NCBI RefSeq assembly: GCF_030068605.1
Contig: NZ_JASJOU010000001.1
Span: 1,302,001-1,366,000, forward strand
Origin: Xanthocytophaga agilis
GTDB taxonomy: Bacteria; Bacteroidota; Bacteroidia; Cytophagales; 172606-1
DNA: 64,000 bases
Direction: 5' to 3'
Positions within the stretch are counted from its first letter, which is position 1. Every line of letters begins with the position of its first letter. The notes beneath the pieces were generated by a model. That model was given only the letters and a program-made list of their open reading frames with translations. It was not told the DNA's origin and made no database searches. A program made the translations under genes and the position numbers. Below, in pieces: positions 17,653 to 27,278 of this stretch.

Positions 17653-18228
17653 ATGATTATGAAATTACATGACATAGCTGACATCAAAACTGGTATAACT
17701 TTTCGAAATCGCTTGTTAGACAATCTGGATGGGGAAATAGAAGTTATACAAATGCGTGACATTAATGCTGACTTATCAATCTCAGGCCGTCTTGTTCGCA
17801 TTAGCAATGAACAGATCAAGGCAAAACATTTTTTGCAACCTGGTCAGCTGATTCTACTCGCAAAAGGAAAGTATACAAAAGCCTGCATGATTGAACCGTC
17901 AGAGAAAAAGAGAGTTATTTCTTCCGCATTTTTTTCCATCCGCATTAAGCCTACCCAAAAAGTTCTTCCCGAGTACCTGAGATGGTTTCTCAATCTTCCC
18001 CAAAGTGAAACCTATTTTCGTTCCAATGCATCAGGCACAAGTATGTTTTCACTTCCAATGAGTGTTCTGAAAAATCTGGATGTAGCAGTTCCTCCCATTG
18101 AAGTACAGGAAAAAATTGTACATCTTGTCAATGACCGGGAAAAAGAGAAGGCAACTTTAATGGCACTTGAGGAGAAAAAAGATTCATATCTGCAACAACT
18201 CATGTTACACGAAGTGTATAAAGACTAA
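17653..18228 (+). CDS. HsdS-like single target-recognition-domain protein
   Basis: The 191-residue protein resembles half of a type I restriction specificity subunit: one target-recognition domain (LHDIADIKTGITFRNRLL at the start, then SGTSMFSLPMSVLKNL and VPPIEVQEKIV) and one C-terminal helical spacer (about 155-185). Full HsdS has two of each at about 400 residues. Half-size S subunits can work as dimers. It is followed 47 bases later by an HsdM-like gene, and no nuclease gene (HsdR) is nearby. The order S then M is the reverse of the common one. An alternative start is Met3. Confidence 0.82.
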   Translation: MIMKLHDIADIKTGITFRNRLLDNLDGEIEVIQMRDINADLSISGRLVRISNEQIKAKHFLQPGQLILLAKGKYTKACMIEPSEKKRVISSAFFSIRIKPTQKVLPEYLRWFLNLPQSETYFRSNASGTSMFSLPMSVLKNLDVAVPPIEVQEKIVHLVNDREKEKATLMALEEKKDSYLQQLMLHEVYKD

Positions 18229-18275
18229 ATTGATAACAAATTCTAACTCCTTAAATCAGTAACCTTTCAACTCTC

Positions 18276-19730
18276 ATGGCTATGAACAAAGATTTCATTG
18301 TATCTCTCACGAAATACTACCGCAAATTCAGAGACAAGGACAAGAGTTCTGAGATCTTTGTGCACTTTCTGGCGGTATTGGCATTGAAGTTTATTCAGGA
18401 GACGCACGAAAAGCCTTATTTCAAAGATTTAAAGGCATCCACAATCAAATCTATTTTTTCTATCTGGAACAATCTGTCTCAGACCGGTACAGCCAGTCGT
18501 CTGGATAATATTATAGAGATATTACAGGAAGAAAACAGCGAGATATTCAGCAAACTTTTTCAATCTGTTTTTTTCAGAAAACTTTCATTTAGTGATACAG
18601 ATGTAGATCGTGATACCAAGTTGGTTCAATTACTAGAAGATCTGGAAGGAATCAGCTTTGGAAATACACTGAAAGCAGTAGAAGAAAATGGTTCTTCTGT
18701 AGGATATCTGATAGAAAAATTTACTGAAGAAAGCTTCCACAAAGAAGGCTTTCTGTATACACCACGTAGTATTGCCAATATGATGGCTCAAATGGCTAAT
18801 CTTGAGTCAGCTCATTCTGTATATGATCCAGCCGCAGGTATTGGTACCTTACTGGTGCAAGCAGCCAAAGTAGGTAAGTTAGCCGATACCAGCTTATTTG
18901 GACAGGATATTCAGAGTCCTTATGTTGAACTGGCTCGTTTCCACCTTTTCTTTAATGGCATATTTAATGCCTCTCTGGAAGTTGGTGACAGCTTATCAAA
19001 AACACGCTCCAGTAAACGTACATATGATTGTGTACTTACTCAGCCTCCATTCCGTGAAAAATTACTATTACCAGCTAACCCTCGTGATTTCCTACAACCG
19101 ATAAAACGGAGAAAACGGAATCTAAGCTTTGCAGCTGAAAATAATGTTACGGGGCCTGTACGTATGCGCAGACAAGCTGAGCATCTGGATTTTCTCACTC
19201 AGGCAATGGATTCTCTGAATGAAACCGGGAAAGCGATATTGATTGTCCCTCACGGCTTGTTGTTCAAAACGGGAGTAGCTTATCAGATTCGTCGCAAAAT
19301 GGTTAATAATAACCTAGTTGAAGCAGTAGTTGACCTTCCTCCACATGTGTTCTACAGCAGCAAAATCAATGCAGCCATTCTTGTCCTGAATAAGAATAAG
19401 ACGCATGATAATATACTGTTTATTGATGCATCATCCTTGTATGACTCTGATCGTAGAAGAAATAAGATACGCACCTCACACAGTAAGCAGGTAATGGATG
19501 CATTCCGCAAATTTGCGACACAAGAAGGACTATCCTATCGGGCTTCTCAGTCAGAAATAGAAAATGAGAGAAACAATTATAACCTGACAGCAAAACGCTA
19601 TGTTCAGGCACATGAAAGAATACCTGATGTCAACTTAAAAGAGTTAATGAACGAAATCGAATCACTGGAAAAAACACTTTCCAATATTCAGGATCGGATT
19701 AAAACAGAAATGGCATCTTTAGTAAAATAA
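18276..19730 (+). CDS. HsdM-like N6-adenine DNA methyltransferase, altered motif IV
   Basis: The 484-residue protein has the type I M-subunit layout: helical N-terminus (1-155), YTPRSIANMM (161-170), SAM-binding motif I DPAAGIG (184-190), motif IV, and the typical VPHGLLFKTGVAYQIRRK and LPPHVFYSSKINAAILVLNK segments, ending in a coiled coil. Motif IV, normally NPPF or NPPY, reads QPPF (Gln256-Phe259). Since the Asn (or Asp/Ser) binds the adenine amino group, activity is uncertain. It pairs with the upstream HsdS-like gene. No HsdR is present, so it is at most an orphan methylase or a DNA-binding module. Confidence 0.85.
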   Translation: MAMNKDFIVSLTKYYRKFRDKDKSSEIFVHFLAVLALKFIQETHEKPYFKDLKASTIKSIFSIWNNLSQTGTASRLDNIIEILQEENSEIFSKLFQSVFFRKLSFSDTDVDRDTKLVQLLEDLEGISFGNTLKAVEENGSSVGYLIEKFTEESFHKEGFLYTPRSIANMMAQMANLESAHSVYDPAAGIGTLLVQAAKVGKLADTSLFGQDIQSPYVELARFHLFFNGIFNASLEVGDSLSKTRSSKRTYDCVLTQPPFREKLLLPANPRDFLQPIKRRKRNLSFAAENNVTGPVRMRRQAEHLDFLTQAMDSLNETGKAILIVPHGLLFKTGVAYQIRRKMVNNNLVEAVVDLPPHVFYSSKINAAILVLNKNKTHDNILFIDASSLYDSDRRRNKIRTSHSKQVMDAFRKFATQEGLSYRASQSEIENERNNYNLTAKRYVQAHERIPDVNLKELMNEIESLEKTLSNIQDRIKTEMASLVK

Positions 19731-19733
19731 AAA

Positions 19734-19767
19734 AATAACAAAGCCCTTTTCCAAGGGCTTTGTTATT
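19734..19767. terminator. bidirectional terminator between the HsdM-like and PhoD-like genes
   Basis: A perfect 15-bp stem (19734-19748 with 19753-19767) closes a TTCC loop, between convergent genes. Confidence 0.88.
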
Positions 19768-19775
19768 TCTACGTT

Positions 19776-20810
19776 CTAGAAAGAAAAGCTTTCATTCAAA
19801 TACAACACATTTTCTTTTCCCCGTATCTGTATATTTACAGTAGGTTTAGGAGTTGTCCAGTCTATATTCATTATTCCAAAATTCAACTGATTTACCAGAG
19901 CACCCACACGATATTTATTGTCTTCACCTGTATTATTTGTAGAAGAATGTGTTAAACCACTCGATGTCACTTCCCAGATAGGATAAGGCATCCCTTCTGG
20001 CTGGTAACGGCTCACTTCACCAATATGACGGTCACCACTTAACAGAACAACTCCGGCAGGCTTGTTTTTTACCAGAAGATCAAAAAAACGTTTCCGGGCC
20101 TGAGGAAAATTTGCCCACTTTTCAAAACGTTGTTCTTCGGGAATAAACTGTACGCCACAAGCAATAATATGTATGGCAGCTTTGCTACCTGTTAATTCTT
20201 TTTCCAACCAGTTCCATTGTTCCTCTCCTAAAAAAGAACCTGTTTCATTGGCTATATACCAGCCATCTTCCCGGCGTAATTCTTCACGAAAATAGCGACC
20301 ATCCAATAAAATAATCTTTATCTGCTGCTTTCCAGATCCATATACATAAGAACCATATGCACCTTCATGTTTGCGACGCGAACTGGTAGCAGGCTCACCC
20401 AAAAAATCAAGCATCAATTGCTGGGATTCTGTTTTCTTTGGATAATTCATTCCGCCATCATTTACTCCATAATCATGATCATCCCATATACCAATAACAG
20501 GTACTGAGGCTGTTAACTTCTGATATCCAGGATTTTGTTTTTGCGCATCATATTTTTGCTTCAAAACACTCATATCTTCTGTATCTCCATATACATTATC
20601 ACCCAGCCACACCCAAAGCTGCGGTTTGTTTTCCAGAATAGGAGACCACAAAGGCTGAGGCAAATCATGTCTGCTACACGAGCCAAAAGCAATCCGGGAT
20701 AAGGAAGTGTTGGCAGATAGTATGTTGCTGTCCTGGTTGCTTGCAGGAACTTTGCATCCATAAAACACCAGCACAAAGCTCCATAGCACAAAGAAATAAA
20801 CCTTAATCAT
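19776..20810 (-). CDS. PhoD-like alkaline phosphatase/phosphodiesterase lipoprotein
   Basis: The 344-residue protein starts with a lipoprotein signal (Cys19 in FYGCK) and has metallophosphatase motifs of the PhoD type: GSCSRHD, WLGDNVYGD, WDDHDYG, LDGRYFRE and LSGDRHIGE. These coordinate metal ions for cleavage of phosphate esters outside the cytoplasm. The chosen ATG at 20810 gives a clean signal peptide; the longer frame from 20846 places 12 extra residues before it. The substrate is unknown. It is a single gene. Confidence 0.9.
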   Translation of the reverse strand: MIKVYFFVLWSFVLVFYGCKVPASNQDSNILSANTSLSRIAFGSCSRHDLPQPLWSPILENKPQLWVWLGDNVYGDTEDMSVLKQKYDAQKQNPGYQKLTASVPVIGIWDDHDYGVNDGGMNYPKKTESQQLMLDFLGEPATSSRRKHEGAYGSYVYGSGKQQIKIILLDGRYFREELRREDGWYIANETGSFLGEEQWNWLEKELTGSKAAIHIIACGVQFIPEEQRFEKWANFPQARKRFFDLLVKNKPAGVVLLSGDRHIGEVSRYQPEGMPYPIWEVTSSGLTHSSTNNTGEDNKYRVGALVNQLNFGIMNIDWTTPKPTVNIQIRGKENVLYLNESFSF

Positions 20811-21040
20811 ACATTTGTAAAGTGGTTTGTTGAGATAAAAATACACTATTTATGGTCATAAAGGAGTTGATCATCTTCTTATAGATAATTACCCATCAAG
20901 ATGCCACTATCTGCTACAAAAGTAAATGTAGTAAAACAGGTATACGATATAAAGTATATTACATTACTGTTATTTTCCTAAAAGAATTCCTCTGTATCCA
21001 CCTGTCTAACTATTTTAAAGCAAAATCAATGGAATATAAA

Positions 21041-21078
21041 AAACAAAGTCTGCTCCGTTTCAAAAGCAGACTTTGTTT
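21041..21078 (-). terminator. terminator of the 729-residue DUF3857 gene
   Basis: AAACAAAGTCTGCT (21041-21054) pairs perfectly with AGCAGACTTTGTTT (21065-21078), 19 bases beyond the stop codon of the minus-strand gene. The A-rich left flank reads as a T-rich tail on that strand. Confidence 0.82.
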
Positions 21079-21096
21079 GTGATTCACTACTATCTT

Positions 21097-23286
21097 TTAT
21101 GAACTCTGTATCTTTCTGATCAATATTTTTTGCTGTGTGAAATGATAGGCAGCCTCCAGAAAGGCAACCATATCGGGCCAGCTCGAAGCTTTTTCGTAAT
21201 TGTGTGTATAATATTTCTTTACAGAGATTGATAGTTTACCATCAGAGACAGAAGCAGAGCTTACAAAGCCACCTGCAGTATTCGTTACACTAGAATTAAA
21301 ATTCTCCAATCCTTTTACTTCATATCCTTTTGGAATAGCAACAGTAATAGTATACACAAAAGAACGAGCATAAGGCATATAGATATCGTCTTTACGATCC
21401 ATCTCTTCTTTTTGCAGGTCAATCTGCTGAGAAATCAGCTTTCCTGCATCCAATAAATAATTTGGGCCATTGTTTGTAAGTATTCCTTCCAATGTAAATT
21501 CATCCTGAAATTTCAGTTCTGGTTTGTCATCCCATGATCCGGTCTGCAATAACTCAAACTTATCATAAGAAGTCACTTTTGCACTGAAATCACGTTCTAC
21601 CTCTTTTTTCATCGTTTCCAGACGTTCCTTCTGATCCTGATCTTTTCGCTGGGCTACCTTAGCAGCATTGCTCTCACGCACTCGTTTGCTGACATCCTGC
21701 TTTTCGACAAGAATAATGCTATACTTTTCAGGCTTGCTATCATACAGATACTCATAAGATGTTACCAATGTCCGTATTTCTGCAAATCGGCACAATCCTT
21801 TTGAAAGAACAGATCTCTTAATATGTACTTTACCTTCCTGTTCCGGATCAATAGATACAAACAAATCCGTTTGTTCACGGTTTATCTCATTTGATGTCGC
21901 TGGAATTACTATTTTCTCAATAGTACGCTCACTTGCCTTTTTCAGCATATTAACCGAATAGGCAGTAGCACCTTCGAATAATGGATTTATTTCATTATAA
22001 TAAGAATACTCATTAAAATTGCTTATGAAAAAAGGTTTGGGAGTATTTATACGGATCATATAGCTAATATCGTCTCTTACAATCAGATCTTTAAGATCAC
22101 ATGCTTGACGGGAAGTAACAAGAATCAGATCATGATCCACTTTCTTTTTCTTCAAAGCATATGAAAAATCCAGCATAAGATTAGCATTGTTAATACCATA
22201 GTTCACTTTGCTGTTATACAACAACTCATCCTCCATTCTGGCAGCATGGGTGCGTTGTCTCAAATAATAATAAGCCTCACGACTTAATGTTTCTGCATCT
22301 TTCTCTTTTCGGTTATTACGACTCCAGAAAGAGTTTATAGCAGCACTCCATGGATAATATTTTTTCTTCAATGTTGATATCATGTTTATATATCCCAATA
22401 CTTTTTCAGAAGAAATATTGGAATACACTTCCTCCCTGTCACCTACAAAAAATTCTTCCCAGCCTGATTTACGGCTTTGAATATAGTAGGCTCGGAAGTT
22501 CACACTTGGCACTGAGCGATTTGTATAAAACCAATGCTGATCGCTATTGACTTTCTCACGATTCTCATCTAGTAGTGAATACACCTCATTGTCTTTAAAT
22601 TCCAGATTGCGTTTTAATTCAGGTGCACCATTCATGGATTTGGCACTTATATGACACTTACGCATTACATTTATATCCAGCCGTTGCTTTACTATTGGAT
22701 ATTTTCCAGCAAGTGAATATAATACACGTCCAAAGGAATCCCAGGCAGTCGTTTTCTCAAGGCAATAATAATAATCAATAATATCACCTGGCTCCAGATC
22801 AGGAACAGCAATCTTATTGTATTGCTCTTTTTCATATCCTTGCTTGGCTTCCATTACTACAGATTCTTTCATATCAATATCTTTTATGGTACCATTGGAC
22901 TTAATCACTTTGATACCTACATATACTGATAAAGAAGCTATTGTAGTCACACCAGACATTTCCCGTCTACTGGCAGGAAAAGAAAGCTCAGAATATTCTT
23001 TTACAGCCGCCGCATCCTGAAGTTTGATACGTTGCCTGCTATATACATTTTCATATAAGGCAATAATAAAGACTTCTTTCTTAACCTGATATTCCATGCT
23101 TCGGCATAGAATGACAGCAGACTCATTTTTCCATTTGTCAGGTACTTCTGTACTTTTAAATCCCGGGTCAGACAATGCCCACATTTTCTCCTTTATCTGG
23201 CGTATTTTATCCTGTGTTTGTCCCCACGAGGTAAAGCTGCACACTAAACACAAAGTCCCAATGATAAACTGTTGAATTTTAAACAT
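21097..23286 (-). CDS. DUF3857 protein with degenerate transglutaminase-like domain
   Basis: The 729-residue secreted protein (signal peptide to about residue 22, ending SWG) has the layout of DUF3857 proteins: an N-terminal beta domain (about 50-270), a transglutaminase-like middle (about 330-470) and a C-terminal beta region. In the middle, the segment equivalent to YGDCKG of its neighbour reads NYGINNA (362-368), so the catalytic Cys is lost. It is likely a non-enzymatic relative of the gene just upstream (30-base gap, same strand, probably one operon). Such proteins are common in Bacteroidota. Their role is unknown. Confidence 0.82.
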   Translation of the reverse strand: MFKIQQFIIGTLCLVCSFTSWGQTQDKIRQIKEKMWALSDPGFKSTEVPDKWKNESAVILCRSMEYQVKKEVFIIALYENVYSRQRIKLQDAAAVKEYSELSFPASRREMSGVTTIASLSVYVGIKVIKSNGTIKDIDMKESVVMEAKQGYEKEQYNKIAVPDLEPGDIIDYYYCLEKTTAWDSFGRVLYSLAGKYPIVKQRLDINVMRKCHISAKSMNGAPELKRNLEFKDNEVYSLLDENREKVNSDQHWFYTNRSVPSVNFRAYYIQSRKSGWEEFFVGDREEVYSNISSEKVLGYINMISTLKKKYYPWSAAINSFWSRNNRKEKDAETLSREAYYYLRQRTHAARMEDELLYNSKVNYGINNANLMLDFSYALKKKKVDHDLILVTSRQACDLKDLIVRDDISYMIRINTPKPFFISNFNEYSYYNEINPLFEGATAYSVNMLKKASERTIEKIVIPATSNEINREQTDLFVSIDPEQEGKVHIKRSVLSKGLCRFAEIRTLVTSYEYLYDSKPEKYSIILVEKQDVSKRVRESNAAKVAQRKDQDQKERLETMKKEVERDFSAKVTSYDKFELLQTGSWDDKPELKFQDEFTLEGILTNNGPNYLLDAGKLISQQIDLQKEEMDRKDDIYMPYARSFVYTITVAIPKGYEVKGLENFNSSVTNTAGGFVSSASVSDGKLSISVKKYYTHNYEKASSWPDMVAFLEAAYHFTQQKILIRKIQSS

Positions 23287-23316
23287 AATGTATAAAGTAG
23301 GTAGAATATAAACGAA

Positions 23317-25242
23317 TTATAACTTTGTAAACACAATCTTGTCATTGTATACTTTCTTTAACTCCTTCACAGAATCATTCCAGGCTGTAAAATCCTGTTT
23401 CCGAATAATTCCTTTATCTATAGAAAGCTCTTTTTCATAGTAAATCTCTCCGTCTTTTTCCAGGAAACGAAGTTTAAAAGAGAAGGCACCATGTTTTTTA
23501 TCCAGACTAGTAGGTAAATGTGTAAGCTTATATCCGGCAGGAATCTGAAAGCGAACAACAGAAGATCGTAACACTTTCTCATCAAACGAAACTTCACTGA
23601 CACGTTCAGGCTTGATGATAAAGTCAGCATACAGCTGATCAAGATCAAGATTAACATACAACTCATTATCAAAGGAAGAAACCTGATTACGGACTACGAA
23701 ATCATATGTCACCTTTAGTGGAGTTTCGCGAATAGTCAGGTTACTATGATCAAGCTTCTGAATAGTGATATTCTTATCACCTTGTGACATTACTTTTTCC
23801 AGAGTGGTAGATTTTTGTGAAGAAGAAGATTCATGCAATAGATTCTGGATGCCAGTTTTCATTTCGCCATTGAACTCTGTTACACAATTACCAATCAGGC
23901 TTGTTCCATCCATTCGTATCACCTGCTGTGTTTTTACCAGATTTCGGTCTTTGCTAAATTCAGGTACTCTCTCCAACAAATATTTGTCTCCGTTTTCGAT
24001 CAGAACCTGACGTCCCTGAATGCGTTCCGCATTATCCTGAAAAGCAATAAACTTTTCTGTTGCATCCAGAAAGTACTTTTTATCTTGCCATAACAGAGTA
24101 CAAATCATATGATTGTCAACTGCCATAGTAGGTAAAGAATAATCATAAGCAATTTTATTGGTTCCAATCCATGTCAGACGAGCGTCATAACCAGCAATTT
24201 GCAGCATAGCTTTGGTCAGATTAGCCATTCCTTTACAATCACCATATTTATTCTGGAACACCTGCTGGGCTGTTTCGGGCTTAAAACCTGCAATTCCATC
24301 TTCAAAGGCGATATACCGTATATTATCCTGAACCCAGTAATAGATAGCCTTTATCTTTTCCTCATCTGTTGTCTTGCCAGCAATCAACTGTTTGACAGTT
24401 GATTCTATAGGCTTGGTATCATTCTGAACCTGATGAACCAAACTTGCATACCATTTATACAGGTCTTCTACCGAACCTATCAAAGGAACCTGTTTACTAT
24501 TGTCTAAAAAACTTTTGGAAAGTACCAGAATGTGCGGATAAGTAAAGGAATTTCCTCTGTCAAACCTCTCGTGTTTCATCTCGTCCAGATTTTCAGCAGT
24601 AAATTCATAGACAGTAGCTTTGCTCTTTGTATCTTCTGTTTTTTTCCGCTGAATAGTATATCCGGCAAAATTCATTTCTTTCAGCTCAACAGTAAGCCAT
24701 TCCGGAATGATAAATCTGATTTTCCTTACATGGACAGGATATGTCTCATTAAAATAGACACTGGTAAAATATTTTAGATCATTGTAACGCTTCTGAATAG
24801 TAAGGTTTTGAATTTGTCCCAGATAGGAAAACTTCAGAGGGTATTTACAAACTTTAGCATCTGAGTAAAAAATATTATCAATTTCAAAGTTTCCGCAAAT
24901 AGGATTTAAGGGAACTCTCTTTTTGTTTTCATTTGAAGCAACAGACTGTATAATGCTGGATTCATTGTCATATCCTTTGAACTTGCTTATTTCAGTCGTA
25001 AGTCGTAAGGACATATATTGCAAATCCTCGTTTTCGATCAAATAAGGAGTATGCGTTTTAGTATCCAGACGAAACTCAAAGGAAACTTCAGAGTTCAGTA
25101 AAATAACTGGACTTTTTTCATAGAGCTTCTGATATTGTTTTGCCATTTCTTCATTTCCGTTCTGAGCAATAATCAGAAGATAACAAAAGAAGCCAAATAC
25201 AGAAAGCCACACTTTTCTTTTGTGTGCAGACAGTAATCCCAT
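23317..25242 (-). CDS. DUF3857/transglutaminase-like exported protein
   Basis: The 641-residue product has an N-terminal signal segment (about 8-26), a DUF3857-type domain (about 45-260), a transglutaminase-like core and a C-terminal DUF3858-type beta domain. The papain-like triad is complete: Cys336 in KYGDCKGMA, His378 in DNHMIC and Asp393 in FLDAT. It may therefore cleave or cross-link peptides in the periplasm or at the outer membrane, but no substrate is known. It is the first gene of a pair with its degenerate relative downstream. Confidence 0.87.
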   Translation of the reverse strand: MGLLSAHKRKVWLSVFGFFCYLLIIAQNGNEEMAKQYQKLYEKSPVILLNSEVSFEFRLDTKTHTPYLIENEDLQYMSLRLTTEISKFKGYDNESSIIQSVASNENKKRVPLNPICGNFEIDNIFYSDAKVCKYPLKFSYLGQIQNLTIQKRYNDLKYFTSVYFNETYPVHVRKIRFIIPEWLTVELKEMNFAGYTIQRKKTEDTKSKATVYEFTAENLDEMKHERFDRGNSFTYPHILVLSKSFLDNSKQVPLIGSVEDLYKWYASLVHQVQNDTKPIESTVKQLIAGKTTDEEKIKAIYYWVQDNIRYIAFEDGIAGFKPETAQQVFQNKYGDCKGMANLTKAMLQIAGYDARLTWIGTNKIAYDYSLPTMAVDNHMICTLLWQDKKYFLDATEKFIAFQDNAERIQGRQVLIENGDKYLLERVPEFSKDRNLVKTQQVIRMDGTSLIGNCVTEFNGEMKTGIQNLLHESSSSQKSTTLEKVMSQGDKNITIQKLDHSNLTIRETPLKVTYDFVVRNQVSSFDNELYVNLDLDQLYADFIIKPERVSEVSFDEKVLRSSVVRFQIPAGYKLTHLPTSLDKKHGAFSFKLRFLEKDGEIYYEKELSIDKGIIRKQDFTAWNDSVKELKKVYNDKIVFTKL

Positions 25243-25699
25243 ACTATGCGTGAGAAGATTAAAATTATTTTTTCATCAAATTAGATATTTTTTCAGATGT
25301 AGCTTTGGGGAGGAATTTTTACTTTGTACAGAGGAAGTAAGAAACTGTAGAAGGTTGAACAAAATAGATTGCAGAAAAGTGAAATATGTATAATTTGAAC
25401 ATCTTCAGATCTACTACATACATTTAACTTACCAAATGCATTATTGTTACAGATATAAAAAAGCCTATTGTTTTACAGATACTATTCTAAGGCATACAAA
25501 TGGTAAAAGCAGGTATACAGATGTTGGAACAATGTCTGTGTACAAAAGAAGATAGCTTATTTTAAACTATATTTCTGGTAACAAACAACACCATATAGCC
25601 AAGGACATGGCAACATCCATTACCTATAGTGGTATAGATCAGTTATGAAAAGTCACAAGCCTTCAAATACTGGCTGACAGGAAGAGAACTTTAAATCAC
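25243..25699. other. intergenic region upstream of the DUF3857 pair
   Basis: About 455 AT-rich bases lie between two genes on the same strand: the start of the DUF3857 operon and the end of the lipoprotein gene. I see no ORF, RNA gene or strong hairpin. Confidence 0.35.
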
Positions 25700-26374
25700 T
25701 TACTTTTCCAGAAAGGATCGCTTAAAATCAAGTGTATCCAACTCTACACCATTCACTTTCATACTAGCTATCTCAATGGCATTAGTAGTTCCATTATGAT
25801 ACAATCTGGTAAATTTAAGTTTGGGTATATTATCCTGTTCCCTATTAAGCAGTTCAATATCAGGAGAGGGCATTCTGAAAAGTTCTTTCAGATTAGAGAT
25901 CAATAACTTATTATTTTCTCTTGTATATAAAGCGTGTATATTGTAATCAATAACAGATTCAGATGTCTTATTTCTAATACGATTATACAGAAACACTTTG
26001 GAATTTAGCGGACCAGCTGGCGCGTTAAGAAGTAGCACATACAAATCATGTAGAGTATCTATGCTGGCGCATATAGTACCCACATACACATCTGCTGGCG
26101 TAAAATATATTTGACTGGAATCTCCTCCAAAGTCAAAATAATAGTTGACGACAATATCTGTTACTTTAGTTTTCACCACATCAGGCAAATCACGGGATAT
26201 ATCTGATTGTAGATTTACCTTTGATAATATAATAGGGAAGTGTGTCTCAACACTGCAAAGTCTTGGCAAAGTCAAGGTTGTTTGTACAGGTGAATTAGGA
26301 TGTGTTTCAGAATGTTGACAACTAATCCATAATACAGCACTTATCAGCAAGCTAATATGACACTGTACCTTCAT
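25700..26374 (-). CDS. lipoprotein of unknown function, coupled to the aquaporin gene
   Basis: The 224-residue product begins with a lipoprotein signal (LWISC, Cys19). The remainder is a mix of beta strands, with no family I recognise. Its ATG overlaps the TGA of the upstream aquaglyceroporin gene by four bases (26371-26374), a sign of translational coupling. It might be an accessory to the channel, but position is the only evidence. Confidence 0.7.
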   Translation of the reverse strand: MKVQCHISLLISAVLWISCQHSETHPNSPVQTTLTLPRLCSVETHFPIILSKVNLQSDISRDLPDVVKTKVTDIVVNYYFDFGGDSSQIYFTPADVYVGTICASIDTLHDLYVLLLNAPAGPLNSKVFLYNRIRNKTSESVIDYNIHALYTRENNKLLISNLKELFRMPSPDIELLNREQDNIPKLKFTRLYHNGTTNAIEIASMKVNGVELDTLDFKRSFLEK

Positions 26375-27162
26375 CTTTCCTTTATGTAGGCCAGTACTAT
26401 TACGATAAGTGTCACTGTCGCAGAAACACCTAACCAGATAGAAAACATATCAGCAAACACAGCTTTATATAGATGTACACCTAATACTCCTCCTATCAAC
26501 GGTCCTACCACAGGAATCCAGGCATATCCCCAATCAGAGTTTCCTTTGCCTGCAATAGGTAATAAAAAATGCATGAGTCGTGGTCCAAAATCCCGAACAG
26601 GGTTGATTGCATAGCCAGTAGTTCCTCCCAGTGAAAGTCCAATAGCTACCACCAGGAAGCCTATAATTAAGGGATTGATACCATCTGCAAACTTATTGGC
26701 TCCAATAGCCATCAAGCCTATCATTAATACCATGGTTCCTATAATCTCACTTAGCAGATTGCTGAATGGTTTACGAATAGCAGGTCCTGTAGCAAATACA
26801 GCCAACTTAAGACCGGGATTATCTGTATGAGGCCAATGAGGCAGATAATGCAGCCAAACGACAACAGCCCCCAACATAGCTCCAATCAACTGACCAAGTA
26901 AGTATATAGGTACATCTTTCCAGGCAAACTGTCCACTGGATGCCAAACTTATCGTCACAGCAGGATTGAGGTGGGCACCACTTATCTGTCCTGCCAGGTA
27001 TACGCCAAAAGCAACTGCAAACCCCCATGCAAACGAAATTACCAACCATCCACTGTTTTCTGCTTTGGAATCTTTGAGCAATACACCTGCCACTACACCT
27101 CCACCTAAAATAATCAGTAACATAGTACCTGTTAATTCGGCAAGAAAAGGGGTCATAAACAA
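26371..27162 (-). CDS. MIP family aquaglyceroporin (GlpF-like)
   Basis: The 263-residue protein has six membrane helices and two half-helices of the major intrinsic protein family. The first signature is HLNPAV (Asn66-Ala68). The second, usually NPARD in glycerol facilitators, is NPVRD (187-191), keeping the Arg of the selectivity filter and the Asp typical of glycerol channels but with Val for Ala. It should pass glycerol or water across the inner membrane. No glycerol kinase gene is nearby. Either Met1 or Met3 could be the start. Confidence 0.92.
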   Translation of the reverse strand: MFMTPFLAELTGTMLLIILGGGVVAGVLLKDSKAENSGWLVISFAWGFAVAFGVYLAGQISGAHLNPAVTISLASSGQFAWKDVPIYLLGQLIGAMLGAVVVWLHYLPHWPHTDNPGLKLAVFATGPAIRKPFSNLLSEIIGTMVLMIGLMAIGANKFADGINPLIIGFLVVAIGLSLGGTTGYAINPVRDFGPRLMHFLLPIAGKGNSDWGYAWIPVVGPLIGGVLGVHLYKAVFADMFSIWLGVSATVTLIVIVLAYIKER

Positions 27163-27278
27163 TTGGCTTTAAGATGGGATATATTCTGCCAAAAGATATT
27201 ACTTTTCCCAAACAGATTCACAAGTGCACAATAAAAATTTCACAATTCTTACACCGAATTATGCTAATTATATGTAGA

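Noticed and set aside
26819-27211. 130-residue frame overlapping the aquaporin gene
   Set aside because: It is a shifted-frame shadow of a clear MIP-family protein, with Cys/Trp-rich nonsense composition.
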